The position numbers and the translations under genes are program-made. Positions 1 through 7,921 of a stretch of 52,753 nt of DNA are shown here, in pieces. How positions within the stretch are numbered: position 1 is the first letter of the stretch; every line of letters begins with the position of its first letter. The notes under the pieces were generated by a model. That model searched no databases. It saw nothing but the letters and a program-made list of their open reading frames with translations, and was not told the DNA's origin. The stretch comes from Bradyrhizobium oropedii. Lineage in GTDB: Bacteria > Pseudomonadota > Alphaproteobacteria > Rhizobiales > Xanthobacteraceae. Location: the NCBI RefSeq assembly GCF_020889685.1, contig NZ_JACMYO010000041.1, forward strand, positions 1 through 52,753. The letters are read 5' to 3'.

Positions 1-84
1 CCTTGGCAGTTCAGTTGCGGCGCGTCCTTGGGGACCTTGAGCTTGGTGCCGAACCTCTTCATTTAACTTATAGGCGTATGACAT
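1..84 (-). CDS. Partial hypothetical protein (N-terminus only)
   Basis: A leftward reading frame starts at the ATG at 84 and runs off the window edge, giving 28 codons beginning MSYAYKLNEEV. A good ribosome binding site (GAGGAA) lies 4 bases before this ATG, which favours it over a second ATG at 62 in another frame that has no such site. No family is recognisable from so short a piece. The call rests only on the start signal and the open frame. Confidence 0.35.
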   Translation of the reverse strand, partial: MSYAYKLNEEVRHQAQGPQGRAATELPR

Positions 85-121
85 ATTTTCCTCGATGTTT
101 ACGGCTCGATCGGCGGCCTCG

Positions 122-361
122 CTAGTCTTCAAGAATGGACTTTGTTGCCTCGAATATCTGCTCCGCTGTGCCCTTGATCGTGCCCTTCGCCCAGGCTTGA
201 AACACCGTGACGTATGCGTTCTTGCAAGCCGCTTCGTCCGCGGAGAAGTAGACTTCGTCTGTGACAGTATCCAAGACAAGCGCTCCTGTATCGATACATA
301 TCTCCTCGATCAGGACCATGCGTTCTTCTTGCTCGGCCAGATGGCGTTTTACTATGCTCAT
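122..361 (-). CDS. Small hypothetical protein, 79 aa
   Basis: The frame stays open upstream to 544, but the start at 361 is preferred because AGGAGA sits 4 bases before the ATG, and because the upstream extension would run through the terminator of the cold-shock gene. The product begins MSIVKRHLAEQEERM and is acidic, mostly alpha-helical by composition, with no signal peptide or membrane segment. It resembles the small orphan proteins of unknown function common in Bradyrhizobium. I cannot name a domain. It lies downstream of and in line with the cold-shock gene but is separated from it by a strong terminator, so it is probably transcribed separately. Confidence 0.55.
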   Translation of the reverse strand: MSIVKRHLAEQEERMVLIEEICIDTGALVLDTVTDEVYFSADEAACKNAYVTVFQAWAKGTIKGTAEQIFEATKSILED

Positions 362-501
362 TGGATCTCCTGCTTGGCACTGAGGAATCACGTTCCCGAT
401 GCGGCTGGTGAACATGCTGACGTAGTCCACCGGGCACTGGCGCAACAGTCGAGGAGGCTGCAGTAGGCGCCCGCTTTTCGATCTTTTTACCTGCTTGAAT
501 G

Positions 502-533
502 AAAAACCCCGCCCCGATAACTCGGGAGCGGGG
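502..533 (-). terminator. Rho-independent terminator of the cold-shock gene
   Basis: Read on the minus strand, a GC-rich stem (CCCCGC and CCCGA on one arm, TCGGG and GCGGGG on the other, with one bulged T and a GTTA loop) is followed directly by TTTTT. It lies about 60 bases after the stop of the cold-shock gene at 595, in the right orientation to end its transcript. Confidence 0.85.
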
Positions 534-594
534 CAGGACCGCAAGCTCTACCAGTACATCCGTGGCTAGAGCGACAGGTCTGTCGTGCTCTTAA

Positions 595-804
595 CTAAGC
601 AGCACGAAGGTTGTCGGCAGCGGACTTGCCTGTACGACGGTCTGCCACGACGTCATAAGATAGCGTCTGGCCTTCGCTCAGAGTTCCCATACCGGCGCGT
701 TCGACCGCGCTGATGTGAACAAAGACGTCGTTGGTGCCGTTGGATGGCTGGATAAAGCCGAAGCCCTTTTGGCTATTAAACCACTTCACTGTACCGGTGT
801 TCAT
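595..804 (-). CDS. cspA: Cold-shock protein (CspA family)
   Basis: This 69-aa protein is a single cold-shock domain, a five-stranded OB fold that binds single-stranded RNA or DNA and acts as an RNA chaperone in the cytoplasm. Both nucleic-acid binding motifs are present: RNP1 KGFGFI at residues 13-18 and RNP2 VFVHI at 27-31, after the conserved VKWFN start. Its length is normal for the family. The ATG at 804 has an AAGGA site 7 bases upstream. A strong terminator follows, so it is likely monocistronic. About 350 bases of gene-free DNA precede it, room for the long 5' leader that many csp mRNAs carry. Which paralogue it is cannot be decided, so the symbol is generic. Confidence 0.95.
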   Translation of the reverse strand: MNTGTVKWFNSQKGFGFIQPSNGTNDVFVHISAVERAGMGTLSEGQTLSYDVVADRRTGKSAADNLRAA

Positions 805-1153
805 CAGGTTTTCCTTCTTATGCGCGCAGGACCTGGCGCGCGAAGTTGCGGCCAGTTGTCCGGTTAGTCGATGATGGAGAATGTCTGAAACGTGCGCGCC
901 GTCAGGATTTGAGGCGAAAGCGGAACAGTTGTTCGGCCAGTATCGATACTTAACAATACACTAGCAGTTGACAGACTTCAAGAAGAAAGCCAGCCACGCG
1001 TCAGCGTGGTCCAGTTCGTTCAGGGCATCTGCGAGCGCTCCCGCTGAATGCTTTGGCGCGACCCTGCTTGTCACCGGATGTCTCCTCCTGGCCCTTAGCG
1101 AGCATTTGCTTAATCACCTTTGAAGTCTGCTCTTGAAGGCAATTCGGCCCTCG
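805..1153. other. Gene-free stretch upstream of the cold-shock gene
   Basis: I see no credible coding region in this roughly 350-base stretch. It must contain the promoter and leader of the leftward cold-shock gene. I could not place -35 and -10 boxes with confidence. Confidence 0.5.
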
Positions 1154-1327
1154 CTATTTCCGCAGGCCGCCTGTGATGACTATGACCCGCACCGATGGGT
1201 TTTCTCCTACAACCGCGACTGCATCAAACATTTCGGCCGAGCCGGCGGCCGTCATGGGGCCGAACGTGGCGTTTGCGCAGATGATGACACGGAACGCGCC
1301 GCGATCTTCAGTCGAAACGTGGGGCAT
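1154..1327 (-). pseudogene. 5' remnant of an enoyl-CoA hydratase/isomerase gene
   Basis: A leftward 57-codon frame starts MPHVSTEDRGAF at 1327 and ends at 1154. The stretch SAEMFDAV...NPSVRVIVITGG matches the start of crotonase-fold enoyl-CoA hydratases, where a helix is followed by the VRVIVLTG strand. Just after this strand, where the oxyanion-hole and active-site region should follow, the frame ends in Arg-Lys-stop and no crotonase-like sequence continues in any frame. The normal family length is about 250-300 residues, so only the first fifth remains. It lies beside a serine recombinase module, which fits truncation by insertion or deletion. It is probably non-functional. Confidence 0.5.
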
Positions 1328-1410
1328 GGCCCGTCCTCTCTCCAGCCGCACACGGCAGCACATCATGCGCAGCAAAGTTTCGCGGCTCTCGAACGCGGCC
1401 CAGAATCGGC

Positions 1411-1779
1411 CTAATGCTTGGTATCGGCTGGTTCGATAAGATCGGACAGAAGGGCCGCTGTCGCTTCCAGGCTCTCTCGAACTTGAACGAGCTTTTTATC
1501 AGACAGAACCAGCCGACGTCCTGACGCTTTCACAACACATTCAAATACTCCATCTGAATGCCTCATGAGACTTAGCAAGTGTTCCCCGCTCGGGCCATTA
1601 ACACCCGCCAGCCAGTTTTTTGCCGTTCGCTCGTTAGCACCCGTCCATCGGATGAGCAGCTTAAGTGCTTGACGGGTATCACCCAGCTCAGAGCGAAGAA
1701 CTTCTGCGATAAACAGCGCGTAATCGGCGGCTAACGCCTCAAAATCTACCGGAAGAGATCTACCCGCTTTAGGAAGCAT
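1411..1779 (-). CDS. Hypothetical protein with helix-turn-helix-like segment
   Basis: The 122-aa product is helical. The middle (about residues 40-75) contains a segment like a small DNA-binding fold: LLIRWTGANERTAKNWLAG resembles the recognition region of HTH proteins in alphaproteobacterial mobile elements. No signal peptide or membrane segment is present. It is divergent from the serine recombinase, with only 75 bases between the two starts, so both promoters share this space and the protein is a candidate local regulator. GGCGGA precedes the ATG at 1779. Function is inferred from the HTH-like segment and position only. Confidence 0.6.
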   Translation of the reverse strand: MLPKAGRSLPVDFEALAADYALFIAEVLRSELGDTRQALKLLIRWTGANERTAKNWLAGVNGPSGEHLLSLMRHSDGVFECVVKASGRRLVLSDKKLVQVRESLEATAALLSDLIEPADTKH

Positions 1780-1854
1780 TTTTCCGCCAGAGATGCCTAT
1801 AGTCTCGTCGTCTCTGACAGATCATCACCCCTTCTTGACGTTAGTGGGGCGGTC

Positions 1855-3450
1855 ATGACCATCTTCGAATCATCGAACTTACCAACTTCCGCAGCGCGCA
1901 ACGAACCGCGGCCGCTTGCAGCGGAATACGTGCGAATGTCGACCGACCATCAACAGTACTCAACCGCCAATCAATCACAGGCGATTCGGGAATATGCCGC
2001 TCGGCACGGCTTTCAGATACAGAAGACTTACGAAGACAGCGGCAAGAGCGGCTTGAACCTAGATGATCGAGACGCGTTAAAGCAGCTTATCGAAGATGTG
2101 CAAAACGGCACGGCAGTCTTCTCGACAATTCTGGTTTATGACGTCAGTCGTTGGGGCCGCTTTCAGGATGCTGATGAAAGCGCCTATTACGAATACATCT
2201 GCAAAAGAGCCGGCATCTCGGTGCGCTATTGCGCCGAACAGTTCGAGAATGATGGCAGCCCTGTTTCGACCATTGTGAAGGGTGTCAAGCGGGCGATGGC
2301 CGGCGAATACAGCCGCGAGCTATCCGTTAAGGTTTTTGCTGGGCAGCGCCGATTGATCGAACTTGGCTATCGTCAAGGCGGGCCGGCCGGCTTCGGGCTG
2401 AGGCGACAATTAATTGATCAGAATGGTGTACCCAAAGGAGAACTAGTTCGCGGTGAACACAAAAGCATCCAGACCGATCGCATCATCCTAATTCCTGGCC
2501 CGGATGAAGAAATCGAGACCATCCGCTTTATCTACGATAGTTTCGTGCATCACGCCAAAGCCGAGCGCGAGATCGCGACCGACCTCAACGACAGAAGCAT
2601 CCTGACTGATCTCGGTCGCCCTTGGAGTAGGGCTACGGTGCACCAGATCCTGATCAACGAAAAATATGTCGGCAACAATGTCTGGAACCGCTGCTCCTGC
2701 AAGCTGAAGGGTCACCGGGTGCATAACCCACCCGAGCACTGGATTCGGCACGACAAAGCGTTCGACTCGATTGTCGACGACGAGACCTTCCAGGCAGCAC
2801 AAACGATCATCAACGATCGCGCCAAGACCTATTCCGATGAAGAATTGCTGGACCTGCTGCGGGGCCTGCTCGAGAAGCACGGCTATTTGTCCGGCATCAT
2901 CATTGATGAGTTAGAGTTTGGGCCGTCGAGCAGCGCCTACCGTTCCCGTTTTGGAAGCCTTATCCGGGCATATGAACTGATCGGTTTCAGCCCAGAGCGG
3001 GACTACCGTTATATTGAGATCAACCGGGCACTGCGGCGGATGTATCCCGACCTGATTGAGACAGCGATTCGCGGCATCGAGGAGATTGGCGGCACGATCG
3101 ATCAGAACGCCGAGACTGACTTGCTTTCAGTCAATGACGAATTCACGGCCTCGCTATGTTTGGTTCGTGCGCAGGAGACGGTGGCCGGCTCACATCGGTG
3201 GAAAGTCCGGTTCGATGCGGGCCTCCGGCCCGATATCACTGTCGCAATTCGCATGAACCAGATGAACAGCGCCATCCTCGACTACTATCTCTTGCCGCGG
3301 TTCGAGATTGAGCACTCGCGTGCTTCGCTCGCCCAAGACAATGGTTTGGCGCTGGATGCATACCGCTTCGACACCCTGGATACGCTGTTTGAGCTTGCTG
3401 CTCGTTCGCAACTAATGGAGGTCAGTTATGGGCTCGGTTCAATCCATTGA
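1855..3450 (+). CDS. Large serine recombinase (resolvase/invertase superfamily)
   Basis: This 531-aa protein has an N-terminal resolvase catalytic domain (about residues 22-165) with the nucleophile Ser29 in YVRMS, the VYDVSRWGR motif typical of this subfamily, and downstream arginines for DNA cleavage. A 'recombinase' DNA-binding domain follows (about 180-320, PAGFGLRR onward to the WIRHDKAF motif). No zinc-ribbon cysteine cluster is visible; residues 330-531 are a long C-terminal region I cannot assign. Such enzymes cut and rejoin DNA at short att or inversion sites through a phosphoserine link. The gene overlaps the next one by 23 bases, so it is co-transcribed with two ParB-like genes. 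It may move the surrounding element or invert a segment; no att pair was identified. Confidence 0.9.
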   Translation: MTIFESSNLPTSAARNEPRPLAAEYVRMSTDHQQYSTANQSQAIREYAARHGFQIQKTYEDSGKSGLNLDDRDALKQLIEDVQNGTAVFSTILVYDVSRWGRFQDADESAYYEYICKRAGISVRYCAEQFENDGSPVSTIVKGVKRAMAGEYSRELSVKVFAGQRRLIELGYRQGGPAGFGLRRQLIDQNGVPKGELVRGEHKSIQTDRIILIPGPDEEIETIRFIYDSFVHHAKAEREIATDLNDRSILTDLGRPWSRATVHQILINEKYVGNNVWNRCSCKLKGHRVHNPPEHWIRHDKAFDSIVDDETFQAAQTIINDRAKTYSDEELLDLLRGLLEKHGYLSGIIIDELEFGPSSSAYRSRFGSLIRAYELIGFSPERDYRYIEINRALRRMYPDLIETAIRGIEEIGGTIDQNAETDLLSVNDEFTASLCLVRAQETVAGSHRWKVRFDAGLRPDITVAIRMNQMNSAILDYYLLPRFEIEHSRASLAQDNGLALDAYRFDTLDTLFELAARSQLMEVSYGLGSIH

Positions 3451-4306
3451 GGTGATTTCGATCGGCGCAATCGATGTGGTGAACCCAAGGGCTCGTAACC
3501 GACGTGTGTTCAAGGAGATTGTCACCAGCGTTGCCGAACTGGGGCTAAAGCGACCGATCACGGTGAGGCGGAAGGCGTGTGATGGCGAGCAGCGCTACGA
3601 CCTCGTCTGCGGTCAGGGGCGGCTGGAAGCCTACCAGGCCCTCGGGCAGCGCGACATACCTGCCATCGTCGTCGACGCGACCAATGAGGACAGCGCGATC
3701 ATGAGCTTGGTCGAGAACTGCGCCAGACGCCAGCATCGATCAATTGACCTGCTCCACGATATCGACGGTCTGCGGCAGAGGGGATATGAGTTCGACGACA
3801 TTGCCCGCAAGACGGGGCTTACCGTCGAATATGTCAGGGGCGTGAGCAATTTGCTGGAGAGTGGCGAACAGCGGTTGTTGCGCGCGGTCGAGGCCGGGCA
3901 GTTGCCGGTCAGCATCGCCGTCCTGATTTCCCAGGCCGAAGACAATGACGTCCAGAACGTCTTGCAACACGCCTATGAGGAGAAACTATTGCGCGGCCAG
4001 CGCTTGCTCGCGGCCAAGAAATTGATCGAGCAGCGGCGGCGGCGCGGCAAAGGATATAAGACCGGCCCACGCCGGACCGACGATGGCCCGATCAGCTCAA
4101 ACGCCCTGCTGCGTGCCTACCGGCAAGACGTCGACCGTAAGCGCGTCTTGGTGCGCAAATCCAACAATACCAAGGCGCGGCTGGTCTTCATCCTTGAGGC
4201 CTTACGGAAGCTCCTCATCGAGCCAGACTTTCTAGCGATTTTGGAGGGTGAAAAGCTCGATACCTTGCCAAAGAACCTCGCGGTTCGCCTGAACGGCCAG
4301 GGATGA
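3428..4306 (+). CDS. ParB N-terminal domain protein linked to recombinase
   Basis: The 292-aa protein has a ParB/Srx-like nucleotide-binding domain (about residues 8-95) with the GQGR box at 62-65, corresponding to the GxRR patch of ParB CTPases. A helix-turn-helix region follows (about 100-150, ENCARRQHRSIDLLHDI...FDDIARKTGLTVEYV). The C-terminal third is basic and unassigned. The start at 3428 has GGAGG 6 bases upstream and lies inside the end of the recombinase gene, implying translational coupling. No ParA ATPase is nearby, so a classical partition role is unlikely. It may instead load onto DNA and assist or regulate the recombinase, or maintain the element; this is inference. Confidence 0.85.
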   Translation: MGSVQSIEVISIGAIDVVNPRARNRRVFKEIVTSVAELGLKRPITVRRKACDGEQRYDLVCGQGRLEAYQALGQRDIPAIVVDATNEDSAIMSLVENCARRQHRSIDLLHDIDGLRQRGYEFDDIARKTGLTVEYVRGVSNLLESGEQRLLRAVEAGQLPVSIAVLISQAEDNDVQNVLQHAYEEKLLRGQRLLAAKKLIEQRRRRGKGYKTGPRRTDDGPISSNALLRAYRQDVDRKRVLVRKSNNTKARLVFILEALRKLLIEPDFLAILEGEKLDTLPKNLAVRLNGQG

Positions 4307-4309
4307 GCC

Positions 4310-5206
4310 ATGGCGCGCCGGCCTCACATTGCTGTTCGGATGAGCTTCGAGGAGCGCACGCTCGCCGTCCGGCTTGCCGACATCCAGCCCCTCAAACTCG
4401 TGTCGGACGAGATCAAGCGCTCTGCAAAATACCGCCAGATCGCGGCCTCGATCGCCGAAATCGGACTGGTCGAGCCGCCGGTCGTGGCGAGGAGCCGGGA
4501 CGCAAGTGGCAGATTTCTGCTACTCGATGGTCATCTCCGGCTAGAGGTCTTGAAGGATTCCGGCCTGGTGGAGATCGAATGTCTGGTGTCGACCGAAGAC
4601 GAGGCCTTCACCTATAACAAGCGGGTCAACCGCATTGCGATCATTCAGGAACATCGCATGATCCTCAAAGCGATCGAGAAAGGCGTCTCGGAGGCGCGGA
4701 TCGCAAAAGCACTCAATGTCGACGTCGCGAGCATCCGTCGACGCCGCAAACTCTTGGATGGTATCTGCGCCGAGGCGGTTGAGCTGCTCAAGGAGAAACA
4801 TCTGACCCTCAATACGTTTTCAGAGCTGCGCAAACTGGCCCCGATCAGGCAGATCGAGGCCGCGGAGCTGATGATCGCGATGAACAATTTCTCCAATAGC
4901 TATGTGCGTTCGCTGGTGGTGGCGACCCCACGCGGTCAATTAGCGGCCGGCTACATACCGCGCCAGCCCAAGGGGCTGTCGGACGAGCAAGTTGCACTGA
5001 TGGAACGGGAATCCGCGTCGCTCGCCCGTGAGTTCAAGGTCGCCGAACAGACCTATGGCACCGACCATCTCGATCTGGTGTTGGCGGTTGGCTACGTCTC
5101 AAAACTCCTGCGCAACGGCAAGGTCGTTGGCTATCTGGCAAAGCACTTCCAGGAGCTGCTGTTTGAATTCCAGCGGATCACGGAATCCGAGGCGACCGGG
5201 GCCTAA
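4310..5206 (+). CDS. RepB-like ParB protein (plasmid partition RepB C-terminal type)
   Basis: This 298-aa protein begins 3 bases after the previous stop and is the third gene of the operon. Residues about 18-100 form a ParB-like domain with DGHLR at 73-77. A helical DNA-binding region (about 105-160) contains EARIAKALNVDVASIRRRR. The C-terminal half resembles the RepB partition family (LLKEKHLTLNTFSELRKL, then the MNNFSNSYVRSLV region). Homologues of the family bind centromere-like sites on repABC replicons. Here neither a RepA/ParA nor a RepC initiator is present, so it is a chromosomal derivative working with the recombinase and the first ParB. Confidence 0.85.
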   Translation: MARRPHIAVRMSFEERTLAVRLADIQPLKLVSDEIKRSAKYRQIAASIAEIGLVEPPVVARSRDASGRFLLLDGHLRLEVLKDSGLVEIECLVSTEDEAFTYNKRVNRIAIIQEHRMILKAIEKGVSEARIAKALNVDVASIRRRRKLLDGICAEAVELLKEKHLTLNTFSELRKLAPIRQIEAAELMIAMNNFSNSYVRSLVVATPRGQLAAGYIPRQPKGLSDEQVALMERESASLAREFKVAEQTYGTDHLDLVLAVGYVSKLLRNGKVVGYLAKHFQELLFEFQRITESEATGA

Positions 5207-5725
5207 CGGGCCGCCCTGTTCGGCAGCCTTTAATCAAATTGGCCGCCTTCGCGTATTGCGCGTTATGGAAGGACCCGGGAAAGTCGATACCCTGATCACA
5301 CGAAGGATCGGAGTGTTGTCATGTGTTCGTCCGCTTTGCGCCGGCCGCCGTAAATCGGTCAGCCTAGCTAAGTCCGTTGCGAGTAGTCAAAAGACCTGAG
5401 CGCCGCAATCCAGCCAACGTGCGGCGTCGCGCTAAATCCTAGAATGTAAGGCAACTTATGAGATCAGTAGTTGCGAACTTGAACCCGCCGCCGCGGCACA
5501 GCTTTTATCGCGGCCATCAACCTACGCGGCAAAAAGTGAGAAGGACCGTAAGTAATAATTAGGTGGCCCCTCAGCAGACTTCAACGCACAACTTGTCGGC
5601 TTTCTTCGATTCCGGCCAGGCATCAGAAGCGCGTCTCATAGCGACGCATCGATGCTCAAAAGCCCTTGCGTGCGGCGCGCGGGTTTCGGGTGAAGCGCGG
5701 ATTGGCCGCTCCAAGAGGAGATAGA
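5207..5725. other. Gene-free stretch after the recombinase-ParB operon
   Basis: About 520 bases separate the stop of the RepB-like gene from the terminator of the leftward hydrolase operon. The open frames here are short, have no ribosome binding sites and show no recognisable protein features. An attachment site of the recombinase could lie here or before 1855, but none can be recognised by eye. Confidence 0.4.
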
Positions 5726-5747
5726 GAGGCGGCCGAACGGCCGCCTC
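5726..5747 (-). terminator. Hairpin after the DUF900 hydrolase gene
   Basis: A perfect 10-bp palindromic stem (GAGGCGGCCG and CGGCCGCCTC around two bases) lies 31 bases past the stop of the leftward hydrolase gene. No long T-run follows, so it may be a weak or processing-type terminator rather than a classical one. Confidence 0.5.
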
Positions 5748-5778
5748 CATACCCGCTGGCCGCCGGACCAACCTCAGC

Positions 5779-6897
5779 TCACTTCTTCCGTCTTGCCGGC
5801 TTTCCCTTGCTTTTGCCCGGCTTGCCGCGGCCCCGAGATGTAGACCCTGAATCATACGGAATCCACCAAGCGCGGCCTCCTTCATCGGGAATCGCGGGAA
5901 GGCGGCCTGCAATTTTGTTGGCCGGTATCCCAGCCAGAACCTGAACGACATCGTTCAGGACCCAGGGCGACAAGCGGTAGTACTGATGTCCGTAGTGGGA
6001 CTCGCCGTTGTCACCCTGGGTTGATCCCACGTCAGAGCAATCCACCGAGTTGACGGTCTTGGGAAGCTTGCCGAGATCGCGCGGCCCCCACTGGCCCAAG
6101 CGAGGGTAATTGTTGATAAGAATACTGCTGGATAGCGACAGCGCCAGGTCGCCGCCATTCTTGTACGCAAGCACTTTCTTGGCGAGCGTGATCAATGGCT
6201 TCAGTTCGTTGGCCTTGGACAAGGCGTCGTAATTGACGTCGGCCGCCATCAGAAACGCGCTTTCAAATAACAGGGCGCTACGTTCTTTCGCGGGTATCAG
6301 CTGCACAGCGTTTTGAAGTGCATAGTTTCCCATCGAATGAGCGACGATGTGCAAGATCGGGAGATTGCCTTTGAGTGCTCTGAGAATGGCGAACAACCTG
6401 CGAAGCGAGTCGGCGACAGCATTGGCGGACTTGGCGGCCGCATCACGATCAGCTTTGTAACTCGCCAAGTCCAGCTTGCCCTGTGACGGCCATGAGAAAC
6501 AGAAGATGTCTCCCGCCTTGTAGTTTGACATGACCTGCGCTGCACGACTCATCGAATCCATAAAGGTCGAGTCGAAGCCCGGCAGCAATATCAGGCCATA
6601 CTGTGAAGTGGCGGTTGATGCGAGCTCCGCGGCAAGGCGATCGCGCGCGAACGTCGCGATGTCATTGCGATTTTGCGTGGTCGGTTGAAACACCGACGCG
6701 TCGATCGGTGAATCGAGTTGAACCGAATTAGGATCGGGCACCCAACCGGTATCCGGGAGGTTGGACAGTCGGCGAACCTCGATGGATCCCGTGACGTAGT
6801 GCTTCGGGTTGTTGTCCCTGTACTTTGGCCCGAACAGACTGGGCCCCGGGACAGGATTTCGATTCGTGGCGAATCGGACGCGAACTTGGTCGCTCAT
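5779..6897 (-). CDS. Alpha/beta hydrolase, DUF900 family
   Basis: The 372-aa product has the alpha/beta-hydrolase pattern of the DUF900 family: an N-terminal region beginning with RVRFATNRNP, a strand-turn GLILLPGFDS near residue 102, FCFSWPSQG near 132, and the nucleophile elbow AHSMGN with Ser188. It is probably an esterase or lipase-like serine hydrolase; the substrate is unknown. There is no signal peptide, so a cytoplasmic location is likely. The last about 20 residues are very rich in Lys, Arg and Gly, a tail that could bind nucleic acid or acidic surfaces. The start at 6897 is chosen because AGGAGA lies 6 bases upstream, although the frame is open further. It is last of the leftward group that follows the protease. 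Confidence 0.85.
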   Translation of the reverse strand: MSDQVRVRFATNRNPVPGPSLFGPKYRDNNPKHYVTGSIEVRRLSNLPDTGWVPDPNSVQLDSPIDASVFQPTTQNRNDIATFARDRLAAELASTATSQYGLILLPGFDSTFMDSMSRAAQVMSNYKAGDIFCFSWPSQGKLDLASYKADRDAAAKSANAVADSLRRLFAILRALKGNLPILHIVAHSMGNYALQNAVQLIPAKERSALLFESAFLMAADVNYDALSKANELKPLITLAKKVLAYKNGGDLALSLSSSILINNYPRLGQWGPRDLGKLPKTVNSVDCSDVGSTQGDNGESHYGHQYYRLSPWVLNDVVQVLAGIPANKIAGRLPAIPDEGGRAWWIPYDSGSTSRGRGKPGKSKGKPARRKK

Positions 6898-7003
6898 GCT
6901 GTTTCTCCTGGTGTTTGAGTGCCGCACTTGAGGCGGCAGGACTTTCGGGGATCCTGCAGGCTTGGCGGCCACCTTGCGCTGGCCGCCAAACTACTTTGTT
7001 CGG

Positions 7004-7681
7004 CTATTCGCTGTGACACTTGCAGGGTTTCGCGGCAGTTGCAGTGACGAGATGCACCGGCACGCAATATTCCCAGCACTTTGACAAACCCCACTTTCCG
7101 ATGCAGAGCTTGGCGCAAATCTGGTTGGGCGCTCGGAAACAAACCTGCACGTTCGCCCAGCCGACGTCGTAGACCGTCTGGCATCCTTCGAGCGGAATGC
7201 AGACGGGAATGCGCTGATCGAAATCTACATGCGCTCCAAAAATCTCGATCTTTGCCCAGGCGTGAATGTCTACGCAGGCTTTGCCGTCTTGGATCCGCGG
7301 ATTCTCCAGCGTCAAACCGCCGTCGATCCCCTTTGTTGCCACATCGTCCAGAACGTCATTGAAGGTTCCAGTCGACATGGACATGGCGACGGTCTTGTCT
7401 GCTGGCAGTACCGACCATTTCAGCTCCTTGGGCCGAGCGCAGGGATCGGAGGTGGGAATCCCGTCGCCCGGTACAAGCATCACGACCGGCTTTGGAAGTC
7501 GCACACAAAAATCGCCGACAGCGTAGGCCTTTATCTGCGCCAACCGCGTCAACCCCGGCGACACTAGACGGGAGAAGTCGCCGAGCGACGCATCCTTGAT
7601 GGGAACGCCGTAAACGGCAAACATGCTCTGCTGTTGGAGAGCTTCAGCGAAATTGATTGGAAGATCGTCTTTCTCAGCCAT
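7004..7681 (-). CDS. Hypothetical protein with Cys-rich C-terminus
   Basis: I do not recognise this 220-aa protein. The first about 150 residues look like a soluble beta-rich domain (MAEKDDLPINFAEALQQQ...). The last about 70 residues hold nine cysteines, several as C-x3-C or C-x-C spacings (ICAKLC, CWEYC, CKC), suggesting metal binding or disulfides. No signal peptide is visible, which argues for metal binding if the protein stays in the cytoplasm. The start at 7681 has AAGGAGA in front; the longer frame to 7741 has no site. The gene lies 106 bases upstream of the DUF900 hydrolase and 240 bases downstream of the S8 protease, all in the same direction. Confidence 0.7.
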   Translation of the reverse strand: MAEKDDLPINFAEALQQQSMFAVYGVPIKDASLGDFSRLVSPGLTRLAQIKAYAVGDFCVRLPKPVVMLVPGDGIPTSDPCARPKELKWSVLPADKTVAMSMSTGTFNDVLDDVATKGIDGGLTLENPRIQDGKACVDIHAWAKIEIFGAHVDFDQRIPVCIPLEGCQTVYDVGWANVQVCFRAPNQICAKLCIGKWGLSKCWEYCVPVHLVTATAAKPCKCHSE

Positions 7682-7921
7682 GCCTTTTCTCCTTTGCAGT
7701 TCTGACGCTGCATAATTGCAAGCGTGGGAAAAAGCATGCATGGACGTCGTGAGTTGGACGCAAGTTCAGCGCAAGTCTGTCGTAAAAAAAGTCGACGATG
7801 TGGAAGTCATCGTTGTGTACAATTGACCATGAATGCTGACTGTCGATCGATTTTGGGGTCGTGCGTAGATGCGGCGTGGCTAGCGATGCGGCGCGCAATT
7901 CGAACGGCGGGGGCGAGTTAC

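Noticed and set aside
5666..5944. Rightward open frame across the hydrolase terminator
   Set aside because: It overlaps the end of the DUF900 gene antisense, includes the hairpin and has no family features.
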